Of a stretch of DNA of 64,000 nucleotides, positions 18,101-28,047 are shown piece after piece. The DNA is from Mesorhizobium sp. WSM4313 (GTDB lineage: Bacteria; Pseudomonadota; Alphaproteobacteria; Rhizobiales; Rhizobiaceae). The DNA lies in contig NZ_NSFT01000002.1 in NCBI RefSeq assembly GCF_002294725.1, positions 124,001 through 188,000 of the forward strand, read 5' to 3'. A program made the position numbers and the translations under genes. How positions within the stretch are numbered: position 1 is the first letter of the stretch; each line of letters begins with the position of its first letter. A model generated the notes under the pieces. That model made no database searches. It had not been told where the DNA came from and saw only the letters and a program-made list of their open reading frames with translations.

Positions 18101-18580
18101 TTACACGCGCCTGCAGATAAAGTAACGATCAGCAGGCACCGAAGGCGGCAGCGGGAGGCGTTGCAACTGCGGGTGATCGAGCGGCGTGCCGCTGACCACG
18201 ATGCCGCCGACGCGAAGCAGGCCCGCGGTCAGATCGGGAAGCCAGGTAGCGGTCACTGCGTCGCGATCTTCATAGCCGGTTCCGATGTCGGCATGAACAA
18301 GAGCGGCGTCGATGCCAATGAACCTGATCGCCGTCTCGCGTATTTCGCCGAGCACCAGGTTTTCGGCTTCGGGAATTGAGCTGGAGTGTGCGGCCAGTGC
18401 GCGGTCGAACGCCACGATCCGGCGTCCGGGCAGGCGCTCGCGCAGATGGTGGAACGTGCGGCCATTGCCGAGGCCGAGCTCGAGGATGGGGCCCTCGATC
18501 TTCGCCACCTCCGCGCAGACCTGATCGAGAATGTCGCGCTGTGCCGTCAGCCTGCGGATGAAACTCTCGAGGCGACTCAT
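18101..18580 (-). CDS. SAM-dependent methyltransferase-like protein
   Basis: 159 residues starting MSRLESFIRR. The Rossmann-type SAM motif is ILELGLGNGRTFHHL, followed by RIVAFDRALA, where the acidic residue would hold the ribose. Later come ALVHADIGTGYED and LLRVGGIVVSG, normal for class I methyltransferases. It lacks an obvious substrate domain and is shorter than average. An upstream in-frame Met at 18733 lies inside the repeat that follows, so it is not taken. It ends convergently with the 16664 cyclase. Confidence 0.72.
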   Translation of the reverse strand: MSRLESFIRRLTAQRDILDQVCAEVAKIEGPILELGLGNGRTFHHLRERLPGRRIVAFDRALAAHSSSIPEAENLVLGEIRETAIRFIGIDAALVHADIGTGYEDRDAVTATWLPDLTAGLLRVGGIVVSGTPLDHPQLQRLPLPPSVPADRYFICRRV

Positions 18581-18682
18581 ATGCGTTTGTGTGTCCTGAA
18601 CCAGCCCAAGAATCCGGCAATGCCCGCGACCCGGGTGAAACGCAAGAGTAGCGTGCCGGACCCGATCCAGCCTCGCCGCATA

Positions 18683-18785
18683 TAGAGCAATTCCAGGAAA
18701 AGTGGAACGGTTTTCCTTCCGGAATTGCGTCAAAACAATGAGATAGAGCGGGTTGCTGTTTCCGTGAAACGGTGAACCGCTCTAG
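18683..18785. repeat. Rhizobial intergenic palindromic repeat
   Basis: The stretch begins TAGAGCAATTCCAGGAAAAG and goes on through a GGTTTTCC-TTCCGGAATTGCG arm to AGAGCGG and a final CCGCTCT. GAGCAATTCC pairs with GGAATTGC, and AGAGCGG pairs with CCGCTCT at the far end. I recognise this element from many Mesorhizobium and Rhizobium intergenic regions. It lies downstream of the ABC permease and upstream of the methyltransferase on the minus strand. Confidence 0.6.
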
Positions 18786-18872
18786 AGGCGAACGGTGAAC
18801 GCTGCAACAGCCGAACAGCCCGCCGGCAAGCCGGTTGGAATCTGCGGCCCGGCGCGCGGCGGAATAGCGATG

Positions 18873-20054
18873 TCACTTGTAGGGGTCTGCGGCATCCCGC
18901 AAGCCGTCGCCGAGGAAGTTGAACGCCAAGATGACGAGAATGACGGGGAGGATCGGCAAAAGCAGCCATGGATAGAACGCGATCACGCTGACGCTGCGCG
19001 CCTCGGTGAGCAGGATGCCCCAGCTGGTTATCGGCGCCCTCAGGCCGAGCCCGAGGAAGCTCAGCGCCGTCTCGCCCAGGATCATGCCGGGTATGGAGAT
19101 CGTCGCCGTCGCGATCAGATGCGACATGAAGCCGGGAATGAGGTGCCGCCGGATAATGCGGCTGCTCGAGGCGCCCATCAATTGCGCGGCCAGAACGTAA
19201 TCCTCCTCACGCAAGGCTAGAAGTTTTGAGCGCACGGCCCGCGCCAGTCCGGTCCAGTGGAGCAGCCCGAGGATGACGGTGATGCCGAAATAGATCAGGA
19301 TCGGACTCCAGGTTATCGGCATGATCGCCGCCAGAGCCAGCCAGAGCGGAATGCTGGGGATCGATTGCAGAACTTCGATTATCCGTTGAACGATCAGGTC
19401 GAAGATGCCGCCGTGATAGCCGGCCAGCCCCCCGATGACGATGCCGAGCAGGAAGCTGAAACCGATGCCGACCAGGCCGATTGTCAGTGAAATGCGTGCG
19501 CCGTAGATGATGCGCGAGAGCACATCGCGCCCCAGCCTGTCGGTGCCGGCCAGGAAGAGCTGGCCGTTTTCGGCAGGACAGACAAGATGCCTGTCGCCTT
19601 CGATCAGGCCCCAGAACCGGTAGCTGTCGCCCTTGCAGAAGAAACGGATCCGCTGAACATCATCCTGCTTGTCCATATAGTTCCGCTTGAGCGTGTCCAT
19701 ATCCAGCGTCATCTCGCGGCCATACACGAACGGCCCGACAAACTGGCCGTTGTGGAACAGGTGCACCCACTGCGGCGGCGAATAGATGTAGTCCATGTTG
19801 CGCGTGTGCAGATTGTAGGGCGCCAGGAACTCGCAGATCAGTATCCCAAGATAAAGCGCTACCAGGAATATGCCGGATATGAGGGCAAGCCGGTGCCGTC
19901 GGAATTTCCACCACATCAGCCGCAACTGCGACGCCTGGAAGACTTTCGACTGCTCAGGCGTCATCGCCTCGACCGACTGCAGGTCAAAGGGCGCAATGGA
20001 AACGTAGTGTTGTAGTGGAGCACCCGGAGCGGGCAGCGGCGATTGCGTATTCAT
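18873..20054 (-). CDS. Peptide-type ABC transporter permease (DppC/OppC class)
   Basis: 393 residues. A cytoplasmic N-terminus with WWKFRRHRLALISGI leads into the first helix, a periplasmic insert of about 120 residues follows, then the permease core with GRDVLSRIIYGARISLTIG and the EAA loop region around LREEDYVLAAQLMGASSSRII. The end carries FLGDGLRDAADP, usual for this class. It forms the second half of the membrane channel of the 18873-24848 importer; its start overlaps the stop of the other permease by four bases. Confidence 0.85.
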   Translation of the reverse strand: MNTQSPLPAPGAPLQHYVSIAPFDLQSVEAMTPEQSKVFQASQLRLMWWKFRRHRLALISGIFLVALYLGILICEFLAPYNLHTRNMDYIYSPPQWVHLFHNGQFVGPFVYGREMTLDMDTLKRNYMDKQDDVQRIRFFCKGDSYRFWGLIEGDRHLVCPAENGQLFLAGTDRLGRDVLSRIIYGARISLTIGLVGIGFSFLLGIVIGGLAGYHGGIFDLIVQRIIEVLQSIPSIPLWLALAAIMPITWSPILIYFGITVILGLLHWTGLARAVRSKLLALREEDYVLAAQLMGASSSRIIRRHLIPGFMSHLIATATISIPGMILGETALSFLGLGLRAPITSWGILLTEARSVSVIAFYPWLLLPILPVILVILAFNFLGDGLRDAADPYK

Positions 20055-21049
20055 TTGGTGCTCCCGCCCTGCAAACGAATTCGCGGATCAAGCAGCGCCA
20101 GCGCGAGGTCGGAAATCAGGACGCCGATGACCGTCAGGAAGGCGAGGAACATCAGGAACGACCCTGCCAGATACATGTCCTGGCTTTGCAGCGCCTTGAT
20201 CAGCATCGGCCCGGTCGTTTCCAAAGACAGCACGATCGCCGTGATTTCGGCGCCGGAAATGATGGCCGGCAGAATAGAGCCGATGTCTGAAATGAAGAAA
20301 TTGAGCGCCATGCGCAGCGGATATTTGACCAGCGCCTTGAAGGGATGAAGGCCTTTGGCGCGCGCGGTCACGACATATTGCTTGTGTAGCTCATCGAGCA
20401 GATTGGCGCGCAGCCGCCGGATCATGCTTGCCGTGCCACCGGTGCCGATGATCAAGACCGGGATCCAGAGATGGGCGAGGATCGACTTCGCCTTGGCCCA
20501 GCTCATCGGCTCGCCGAGATATTGCTGGTCCATGAGATGGCCGATGGACGTGCCGAACCAGATGTTGGCGAAATACATCAGGATCAGCGCCAGCATGAAA
20601 TTCGGAATGGCAAGGCCGAGAAGGCCGAAGAAAGTCAGGCCGTAGTCGCCCCAGCTGTATTGATGGGTGGCTGAGTACATGCCGATCGGAAAGGCGATGA
20701 GCCAGGTGAAGATGATCGTGACGAAGGAAACCAGCACGGTCAGCCACATTCGGTCGCCGATGACGTCGCGAACCGGCAGCTCATATTCGAAGGAATAGCC
20801 GAAATCGCCGTGCAGCATTCCGCCGACCCAGTAGAAGTAGCGAATGACCGGGGGCTTGTCGAAACCATACTCCTTGCGCATCATCTGGATGCGATCGGAA
20901 TCCACCGCTTCGCCCTGAGCCCGAAGCTCGGAAACATAGCTGTCGAAATAGTCGCCCGGGGGAAGCTCGATGATCGTGAACACCAGCGCCGATATGATCA
21001 GCAGCGTTGGAACCATCACAGCAATGCGCCAGACAATATATCGAAGCAC
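20051..21049 (-). CDS. Peptide-type ABC transporter permease (DppB/OppB class)
   Basis: 332 residues with the class hallmarks: an N-terminal helix MLRYIVWRIAVMVPTLLIIS, then a loop reaching KEYGFDKPPVIRYFYW, five more helices and an EAA loop KQYVVTARAKGLHPFKAL. The C-terminus LALLDPRIRL is typical. It pairs with the 18873 permease. It starts two bases after the substrate-binding gene stop, so translation is very likely coupled. Confidence 0.88.
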   Translation of the reverse strand: MLRYIVWRIAVMVPTLLIISALVFTIIELPPGDYFDSYVSELRAQGEAVDSDRIQMMRKEYGFDKPPVIRYFYWVGGMLHGDFGYSFEYELPVRDVIGDRMWLTVLVSFVTIIFTWLIAFPIGMYSATHQYSWGDYGLTFFGLLGLAIPNFMLALILMYFANIWFGTSIGHLMDQQYLGEPMSWAKAKSILAHLWIPVLIIGTGGTASMIRRLRANLLDELHKQYVVTARAKGLHPFKALVKYPLRMALNFFISDIGSILPAIISGAEITAIVLSLETTGPMLIKALQSQDMYLAGSFLMFLAFLTVIGVLISDLALALLDPRIRLQGGSTK

Positions 21050-21051
21050 GC

Positions 21052-22950
21052 TCAGGACTCTCCAAGCCAGAATGTGTCCATCATATAGACACCGAAATAG
21101 GCGGTCGGGTCGTAGCTGTAGAGCGCCTTGTCAGGCAGATTGCGCAGCCGCGAGGACGCCAGAATCGGCTGATGCGTTCCGTTCACCGTGCCGATCGAAA
21201 ACACCTGATCGGTGTAGATCGACAGCATTGAATTCCAGATTTCGGCGCGCTCAGCGGCTCCGGTCGAAGCGTTCCAGCGCTTGAGCAAAGCCATCAACTC
21301 GACGACAGACGGAAGATCGGGCGCCTCACCGAGCGTGCCATGGGACAGGTAGTGAGCACCCCAGAGCGGCCATTGCAGCTGGTCGTCCATGGTGGGAGCC
21401 AACTGGTACGGATTCATATCGGCGGTCGGCACGCCATTGTCGATGCCCGACCATATCGACATCATGATCTCGCCGCCAAGCGCGCGGCTGCGGAAGATGT
21501 CGCGCTGCGAAGTCCGGACGAACAGGGCGAGGCCGATCTCGCGCCAGTGATCGGTGATGAGTTCGAGCGCGTCGGTTTCCAGTGTGCTTTCGCCGGCCGT
21601 TTCCACGATGATTTGCGCCGGGCGTCCGTCGGGAAGTATCCGCAAGCCGTCACCGTCACGCGTCTGAAGCCCGACCTCATCGAGCAGCGCATTGGCCTGG
21701 TCGGGATCATGGGCTACCCAGGCTTTCGCGAATTCCGGCCGGTAGAGCGGGCTCTCTGGCAGGACCGTATCGGCACTTTCCTGCGCCAATCCGTAGAACA
21801 CCGCCAAATTGATCTCGCGCCTGTCCACAGCAAGCGAAAGTGCGCGACGCATGCGCACGTCACGAAAAAGGCCACGCCACACCTGGTCGGCACAATTCAG
21901 ATTGGGCAGCAGCGCCAGCCGCGAACCCTGTGTGCGTTTCCACAGATGCATCTTCACCGGGTAGCGCTTCTCCGCATCCTTCAGGAAGGAGTAATCGGCA
22001 AAGTCAATTCCCATACATTGCAGGTCGCTCTCGCCGGCACCGGTCTTGGCGGAGATGATCGCCGACGAGCTCACATTCATGATTACCCGGTCAACATAGG
22101 GCAGTTGCCGGCCATTCTCGTCTATTCGATGAAAGAACGGGTTTCGCTCGAAGACAAACTGCTCGGCCGGCGGCTTGGTCCGGTTCTGCCAGGGATCGAG
22201 CGTCGGCAGTTCCGGGTTCTCCGGGCGATACTGCCGAGACATGCGGATATGCAGGAGCGTCCATTTCTTGGCCCTGTTCTCCTCCATCAGGCCGGCGAGC
22301 CGGAATGGATCCTGGTATTTCTTGTGGAACTGCTTGAGATAGGCGGCCGGCAGAACAAGCGATAGCGGCGAAGCGGCAGCGAGCTTGGGCAGGAAGTCGG
22401 GATTTGGCGCATCCCAGCTATAGCGGACCGTCAGCGGATCGACGATCTCGAAGCGTGGCGGCTTGCCGTCCGCCAGCAGCGTCGGGGGGAGCCCGCCTTG
22501 CGTAAGCTCATCGTTCAGCCAGACATCTTCCCAGCAATAGCGAAAATCCTCCGGCGTCAGCAGGCTGCCGTTAGACCATTTATGTCCTTCCCGTATCTTG
22601 AAAGTGAAGACGCGATCGTCCGCCACGTCGAAACTTTCGAGAATGTCGGGTTGCAGGTTGAGCTTTTCGTCATAGCCGACCAGGCGAGCATATCCGTAGA
22701 TGGTCATCAACCGGATATCTTTCTGGCTGCCGATGATCGTGCGCAGCGTGCCGCCATACTGGCCGGGCTGCCGGCCCATTGCAGCGAGGTTCACCACGCG
22801 CGGGCTCTTGGGCAGGCGTTTGGCGAGTGCCGGCAGCGCCAGGGCCTTCAGCAGCGGCTGAAGAAATTCTGGCTCCAGATCGCCGGCGTGCAACGTGCTC
22901 GGCACAAATGCCGAAGCCAAGAGTCCGAGGACGGTGCGCCGGCTGATCAA
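21052..22950 (-). CDS. Family 5 extracellular solute-binding protein of the peptide-type ABC importer
   Basis: 632 residues, long for family 5 (about 500-550 is usual). The N-terminus [15 protein letters not shown] carries a twin-Arg pair followed by a hydrophobic stretch and an AG end, so export by Tat or Sec is likely. The body has YGGTLRTIIG, FKIREGHKWSNGSLLTPEDF and RRALSLAVDRREIN, which are family 5 landmarks. Ligands of the family include peptides, opines and oligosaccharides; this one cannot be assigned. It overlaps the ATPase gene by four bases. Confidence 0.87.
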   Translation of the reverse strand: MISRRTVLGLLASAFVPSTLHAGDLEPEFLQPLLKALALPALAKRLPKSPRVVNLAAMGRQPGQYGGTLRTIIGSQKDIRLMTIYGYARLVGYDEKLNLQPDILESFDVADDRVFTFKIREGHKWSNGSLLTPEDFRYCWEDVWLNDELTQGGLPPTLLADGKPPRFEIVDPLTVRYSWDAPNPDFLPKLAAASPLSLVLPAAYLKQFHKKYQDPFRLAGLMEENRAKKWTLLHIRMSRQYRPENPELPTLDPWQNRTKPPAEQFVFERNPFFHRIDENGRQLPYVDRVIMNVSSSAIISAKTGAGESDLQCMGIDFADYSFLKDAEKRYPVKMHLWKRTQGSRLALLPNLNCADQVWRGLFRDVRMRRALSLAVDRREINLAVFYGLAQESADTVLPESPLYRPEFAKAWVAHDPDQANALLDEVGLQTRDGDGLRILPDGRPAQIIVETAGESTLETDALELITDHWREIGLALFVRTSQRDIFRSRALGGEIMMSIWSGIDNGVPTADMNPYQLAPTMDDQLQWPLWGAHYLSHGTLGEAPDLPSVVELMALLKRWNASTGAAERAEIWNSMLSIYTDQVFSIGTVNGTHQPILASSRLRNLPDKALYSYDPTAYFGVYMMDTFWLGES

Positions 22951-24848
22951 TGGCGCAGCTCGCTGACATCGGCCGAACGCCGGGCCAGCACGAGGTGGCC
23001 GCCGCCAAGATCGAGCGGCGATAGCATATCGTCGCTGCCCTCGTCGCGGAATTGCGGTCCCCAGGCGCTACTGTCGGAAGCGCCGCTGAGCTTCAGCGTC
23101 TTGAAATCCATCGGCCTGTCGAGATCGGGGAAAGGCACTGCGGCGACCAGTGAGCGCGTGTAGGGGTGGATCGGTTTCCTGAGCAGGATTTCGCGCGGCG
23201 CAAGCTCGACGATACGCCCGCCGCACATCACGGCGATGCGGTCTGCCATGTAGTCCACCACCGCCAGGTTGTGGGATATGAACAGGTAGGTCAGTCCCAG
23301 TTCCTTCTGCAGATCCTTCAGAAGGTTCAGGATCTGCGCCTGGACGGAGACGTCGAGCGCCGAAACCGGCTCGTCGCAGATTAGCAGTTCAGGCCCCAGC
23401 GCTAGCGCGCGCGCGATGCCGATACGCTGACGCTGCCCGCCGGAGAAACTGTGCGGGTAACGTTTGATAAAGCGCGGATCGAGCCCGATTGCCTGCATCA
23501 GGTTCTTGACCATGGCTAACCGGGACGCGGCATTGCCGCGCTGATGGATTTCCAGCGGCTCGCTCAAGATGTTTTCCACCGTCATGCGAGGTGAAAGCGA
23601 CGAAACCGGATCCTGAAAGACCATCTGGATTTTCGCGCGCAGCATGTGCAAGGCCTCTCCCTCGCCTGCCAGGACGTCGATCGGTCCCTCGCGGCTGTTG
23701 AAGATCACAGAACCACCGCTGGGAGTGACGGCCCGCATGAGGATCTTGCTGACGGTGGTTTTGCCGGAACCGCTTTCGCCGACCAGACCCAGGCATTCAC
23801 CTCGCCTGATGTCGAAGCTCACACCGTCGACGGCGCGAACAGAGGTTTGATGATCCCCGCCGAACCATCCGGACTTGCGGATGGTGAAGGTCTTTGTCAG
23901 ATCCCTGACCGACAGCAGGATGTCGTCCGGCCCCTCCGATGCCGGCGCGGTCTGCTTGCCGAGCAGGTTTCCGACATTCACCGGCACCTCGCGTAGCGCC
24001 TTTAGCCTTTCGCCAGGCTTCAGGTCGAAATGCGGAACGGCTGCCATCAGGCCCTTAAGGTAAGGATGGCCTGGCCGGCGGAATATCGCCTCGACAGGTC
24101 CCGCCTCCATGATCTCGCCATGGTACATGACCACCACCTCGTCGGCGACATTGGCGACCACGCCGAGGTCGTGCGTGATCAGCAGCATCGCCATGTTCAG
24201 CTTGGTCTGAAGCCCGCGCAGCAATTGCAGGATTTGCGCCTGGATGGTGACGTCCAACGCCGTCGTCGGCTCATCGGCGATCAACAGGGCGGGCCGGCAG
24301 ATAAGCGCCATGGCGATCATGGCGCGCTGACGCAATCCTCCAGAAAGTTCGAAGGGATACATGTCATAGGCGCGCTTGGGATTGGGAAAGCCGACGAGGC
24401 TGAGCATTTCCTCGGTCCGCGCCTTGCGCTCCGCCCGAGCCATGGGCGTATGAATCTGCAGGGATTCGCTGACTTGGTTGCCGATCGTGTGGAGCGGCGA
24501 CAGCGATGTCATCGGCTCCTGAAAGATCTTGCCGATGCGGCTGCCTCTCAACGCCCGGATTTCGGGCCCATCACGCGACATCTTGAGAATATCCTGCGTC
24601 GTGCCGGGCTTTTCAGGATCGGAGAACAGGATCCGGCCGCGAACATGGGCTGTGTTCGGCAAAATGCCCATCACGGCTTGGCTGAGAACCGATTTACCGG
24701 AACCTGACTCGCCCACAAGCGCGGTAACCTTACCGGGCAGGACGCGAAGATTTGCGCGCCTGACGGCATGCAACGGCCCCCCCATGATGGCAAAAGAGAT
24801 GCCAACGTCTTCGATCCGCAGCAGATCGACACTCGAATTCATTCTCAC
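22947..24848 (-). CDS. Fused double ATPase of the peptide-type ABC importer
   Basis: 633 residues with two ABC ATPase domains in tandem, equal to DppD plus DppF. Domain 1 shows [21 protein letters not shown] and [12 protein letters not shown]; domain 2 shows [21 protein letters not shown] and [12 protein letters not shown]. Each is followed by the peptide-transporter C-terminal extension ([12 protein letters not shown] and [12 protein letters not shown]). All catalytic motifs are intact. It is the first gene of the ABC operon; a 134-base gap separates it from the cyclase upstream, where the promoter may lie. Confidence 0.9.
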   Translation of the reverse strand: MRMNSSVDLLRIEDVGISFAIMGGPLHAVRRANLRVLPGKVTALVGESGSGKSVLSQAVMGILPNTAHVRGRILFSDPEKPGTTQDILKMSRDGPEIRALRGSRIGKIFQEPMTSLSPLHTIGNQVSESLQIHTPMARAERKARTEEMLSLVGFPNPKRAYDMYPFELSGGLRQRAMIAMALICRPALLIADEPTTALDVTIQAQILQLLRGLQTKLNMAMLLITHDLGVVANVADEVVVMYHGEIMEAGPVEAIFRRPGHPYLKGLMAAVPHFDLKPGERLKALREVPVNVGNLLGKQTAPASEGPDDILLSVRDLTKTFTIRKSGWFGGDHQTSVRAVDGVSFDIRRGECLGLVGESGSGKTTVSKILMRAVTPSGGSVIFNSREGPIDVLAGEGEALHMLRAKIQMVFQDPVSSLSPRMTVENILSEPLEIHQRGNAASRLAMVKNLMQAIGLDPRFIKRYPHSFSGGQRQRIGIARALALGPELLICDEPVSALDVSVQAQILNLLKDLQKELGLTYLFISHNLAVVDYMADRIAVMCGGRIVELAPREILLRKPIHPYTRSLVAAVPFPDLDRPMDFKTLKLSGASDSSAWGPQFRDEGSDDMLSPLDLGGGHLVLARRSADVSELRH

Positions 24849-24982
24849 ACCAGCCCCACTCTGGCAGCTCTCCAGAAAGCGAGACTAGCGCATTGTCAGC
24901 GCAGAGCAACTTGGATTCGAAGCGGTCGCCAGTGGTGGAACCAAACTGGCTACCAAAGGCGATCGGGCCAGATCGCGGCGGT

Positions 24983-26323
24983 TTACTGGAGCTTACTCGG
25001 GTCGCCCGCCGCCATCCGCGCGGCATCGCGATGAAGCAGCATGACCTGCTCGGCGTCCGATCTTCGGTCGTGAATCGGCTCCGGCGCACCGTCTTCATCG
25101 GGTACGAGGGCTCCCGACAGATCGGGTGAAAGCACCATCAGCTTCTGCTTGATGCCAGCCAGTTCCTCGTGGCCGAGCGTCAGCCAGCTGTTGGCGCCGC
25201 AATAGCCGGCGAAGTCTTTGCTGGCCAGAACGCTGTGCGGATATTTCTTGGTCAGGGTCTGCAGGCGCTGGACCTCGTTCACAGCCGAGCCGAAGACAGA
25301 GAATGTGAGCCGGTCTTTAAGCCCGACATTGCCAAACATCACATTGCCGACATGCAGGCCGATACCGAATTTGATGTCTGACAACCCCTGCTCCTTTCGG
25401 CGCAGGTTGAGATCCATCATGCGCGCGCTGGCCTTGTGCGCGGCCGCAAGCGCAGCCTGGCAGGCGATCTCGGACTGCGAACGGTGCCTTTCGCAAGGGT
25501 AGACGGCAATGAAGCCATCACCGATGAAACTCATGATCTGCCCGCCGTTGCGATTGAAAGGTGCGGCAACGGCGTCGAAAAACTGGTTCAGCGTATCGAT
25601 ATAGACTTCGCGGCCGGAGGTTTCGGCGAGCCTCGACGACCCGCGCATATCTCCCATTACCAGTGCGGCCCGGATTGTATCGCCCTCGCCGCGCTTGATC
25701 TGGCCGTCAAGAACGCGCCTGCCAGCGTCGCCGCCGAGATAGGTGGTCATCATGTTGTCGGCGAGCTTGGTGAGCACCGCCATCTTGGTGGCGATAGCGA
25801 GATGGCTCTGGATGCGCAGCAGCGCCGAAATCATGCTGTCGCTGAAGCCCGCGGCGCTGTCGGTCGACCAAGATCCCATCATGCCCTGACTGGCGTTGCC
25901 GCTGAAGGGATGGACGAAAGCCATGTAATCGGTGATGCCCATAAGCCGGAGGTCATCGAAAACAGGAAACTCCGACACCACCGACGGGTCGAGCCGGCGT
26001 CGCAGATGGTCGAGCTTATTGCTGAGCAGATGGTAGTATGGGCTGGTCAGGAATCTCTCAGACGGCACACCGGCCTCCTTGCGGAAGCCTTCCACTTCCA
26101 TGCCCTGGCCGCGAACCCAGGTGAAGCCAAGCGCGTCATAGAGCGGGTGAAGCATCGAGAAGCTCAAATGCACCCGCTTCAGCGGCAGGCCGGCAGCAGC
26201 CAGCCGTTCGCAAAAGCCATTTACCAATGTTTCCAGGTCGTTGCCCGCCAGCGCCGATTCGTTCAGCCAATCGGCAACCTTATCCATGAGAATGGTGGAA
26301 ATTTCTGCGTACGATGTGCTCAT
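24983..26323 (-). CDS. Class III cyclase-family protein lacking the usual substrate Lys
   Basis: 446 residues from MSTSYAEIST; another Met 11 codons upstream has AGAGGA only two bases away, so the start is not certain. Residues 1 to about 215 form an N-terminal domain found in rhizobial cyclases. The cyclase domain has MGDMRGSSRLAE (metal Asp) and SFIGDGFIAVYP (second metal Asp), but Ser replaces the Lys that recognises adenine, and the SVFGSAVNEVQR loop has Ser in place of the Asp of the usual GDTVN. Both metal Asp and the Asn/Arg pair remain. It may use another nucleotide or be a sensor. It lies directly upstream of the ABC importer. Confidence 0.78.
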   Translation of the reverse strand: MSTSYAEISTILMDKVADWLNESALAGNDLETLVNGFCERLAAAGLPLKRVHLSFSMLHPLYDALGFTWVRGQGMEVEGFRKEAGVPSERFLTSPYYHLLSNKLDHLRRRLDPSVVSEFPVFDDLRLMGITDYMAFVHPFSGNASQGMMGSWSTDSAAGFSDSMISALLRIQSHLAIATKMAVLTKLADNMMTTYLGGDAGRRVLDGQIKRGEGDTIRAALVMGDMRGSSRLAETSGREVYIDTLNQFFDAVAAPFNRNGGQIMSFIGDGFIAVYPCERHRSQSEIACQAALAAAHKASARMMDLNLRRKEQGLSDIKFGIGLHVGNVMFGNVGLKDRLTFSVFGSAVNEVQRLQTLTKKYPHSVLASKDFAGYCGANSWLTLGHEELAGIKQKLMVLSPDLSGALVPDEDGAPEPIHDRRSDAEQVMLLHRDAARMAAGDPSKLQ

Positions 26324-26589
26324 GCTATCTCGAAACCCGTCGGAAGACGGAACCATTATCCTCTGATCTGCCATAACACAGTCCGTCAACGACCCAACGA
26401 TAAGACCCTCGAAGTTAATGAAACCGGCTTCGGCGGCAGAAGCGGCGAAGAATTTCTCGAATGACCGTCCTTGCAGGCAAGGAGTAGGCGCAACTGCATC
26501 TATGTCCTGTGGCGTTATGTGGCGAGGCTGCCGGCGGAGTGCAATCATGATCCTGACATCGGGCAAAAAGTTCCCCAACTCAGACGCCG

Positions 26590-27933
26590 TCAGGCCTTCA
26601 AGACCGTCTCTCGGTCCAGCCCGAGGCGGCCAAAAACATTGCGTGTGTCGACGATTAGAGGGGCGTGATCGGCGATCGTCTGATAGTCGATCGCGTCGTG
26701 GTCGGTTGCAACGACGACAGCATCGAAATCCTTCAGAGCCGCCTCGGTCAATTCGACCGAGCGGCGCCCCTTGATCGCCATATGCTCCCGCGTGGTCGGT
26801 ATCTCGGTAACATGCGGATCGTGGAACTCCGCCTTGCCGCCCCATTCCTCGATGAGTTCAATGAGCCGCAATGAGGGGCTTTCGCGGATATCGGGCACAT
26901 TCTTCTTATAGGCGAGCCCGACGATGAGAATGCGCGAGCGGCTGAGCGCCTTACCACAGCGCCGGTCCAGCGCCTTCGCCAGTTCATCGACCACATGACG
27001 CGGCATGGCCGTGTTGATCTCTGCCGCCAGCTCGATGAAGCGGGTCGGCAGTTCGTATTCGCGCGCCTTCCACGTCAGGTAGAAGGGATCGATCGGAACG
27101 CAGTGCCCGCCAAGTCCGGGGCCAGGATAGAACGGCATGTAGCCGAAGGGCTTGCTCTTTGCCGCCTCGATCACCTCCCAGATGTCGATGTCCATCGCAC
27201 CGAGCACGACCTTCAACTCGTTGACGAGTGCTATGTTGACCGAGCGGAAGATGTTTTCCGTCAGCTTGACCGCCTCGGCGGTCGCCGTGGTGGAAACCGG
27301 AACGACGGTCTTGACCACGCCCTGGTAGAAAGCCTGCACGAGCGTCGCCGCTTCAATGCCGTCGCCTGCCACGACCTTAGGGATCGTCGCGACTTCGAAG
27401 CTGCGGTTGCCGGGATCCTCGCGTTCGGGCGAGAAGCCGAGGAAGAAGTCTATCTTCGACCGCAAGCCGGTTTCTTCCAGTATGGGCTTGATCACGTCAT
27501 CGGTGGTGCCGGGATAGGTGGTCGATTCCAGCACGACCAGCTGGCCGGGACGCAGATGCTTCGCAATGGTGCCTGCCGTGTTCCTGACAAAGGAGAGATC
27601 CGGCTCACGGTTTTTCGTCAGCGGTGTCGGAACGCAGATGATGATGACCTCGCAGACGGCCAGTTCCGCAAAATCCGCAGTGGCGCGGAACCGTCCGCTC
27701 GCCACCTGGCCGGCAAGGGCTGTCGACGCCACCGCCTCGATGTAGGATTGGCCGTTGTTCAGGCTCTCGACCTTGTGGGCTTCGATGTCGAAGCCCGAAA
27801 TCGGGAAGCCGGCGCGTGCGACCGCAACCGCCAGCGGCAATCCGACATAGCCCAGTCCGATCACGCCGACTTGTGCAGCGCGCGTCGAAATCCGGTTTAG
27901 AAGATGGTCATATATCGATCGTGAGGCGTCCAA
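26590..27933 (-). CDS. UDP-N-acetylhexosamine 6-dehydrogenase (WbpA/WecC type)
   Basis: 447 residues of the UDP-glucose/GDP-mannose dehydrogenase superfamily. The NAD fold starts VGVIGLGYVGLPLAVAVA (about 22-40). The catalytic Cys lies in GPGLGGHCVPIDPFYL near residue 274, with KLTENIFRSVNIALVNEL before it. The C-terminal domain has GLAYKKNVPDIRESPS. Such enzymes oxidise UDP-GlcNAc or UDP-ManNAc to the uronate for capsule, O-antigen or exopolysaccharide. Its minus-strand neighbours include sugar-transferase genes, so it likely feeds the glycan locus. Confidence 0.87.
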   Translation of the reverse strand: MDASRSIYDHLLNRISTRAAQVGVIGLGYVGLPLAVAVARAGFPISGFDIEAHKVESLNNGQSYIEAVASTALAGQVASGRFRATADFAELAVCEVIIICVPTPLTKNREPDLSFVRNTAGTIAKHLRPGQLVVLESTTYPGTTDDVIKPILEETGLRSKIDFFLGFSPEREDPGNRSFEVATIPKVVAGDGIEAATLVQAFYQGVVKTVVPVSTTATAEAVKLTENIFRSVNIALVNELKVVLGAMDIDIWEVIEAAKSKPFGYMPFYPGPGLGGHCVPIDPFYLTWKAREYELPTRFIELAAEINTAMPRHVVDELAKALDRRCGKALSRSRILIVGLAYKKNVPDIRESPSLRLIELIEEWGGKAEFHDPHVTEIPTTREHMAIKGRRSVELTEAALKDFDAVVVATDHDAIDYQTIADHAPLIVDTRNVFGRLGLDRETVLKA

Positions 27934-28047
27934 AAATCTGCTTTCCCGTCAATTCGGACAGGCTGTCCGTTCCCGTGGCGAGGCTCACTTGGTCTCAAGG
28001 ACCATGGCCGAGGCATATTGCGGAAGATCGGTTTCCGCAAGCCGTCA

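Noticed and set aside
18873..24848. YejABEF microcin C transporter
   Set aside because: Family and gene types fit a peptide-class importer, but the permease and binding-protein sequences do not match Yej proteins closely enough to name it.
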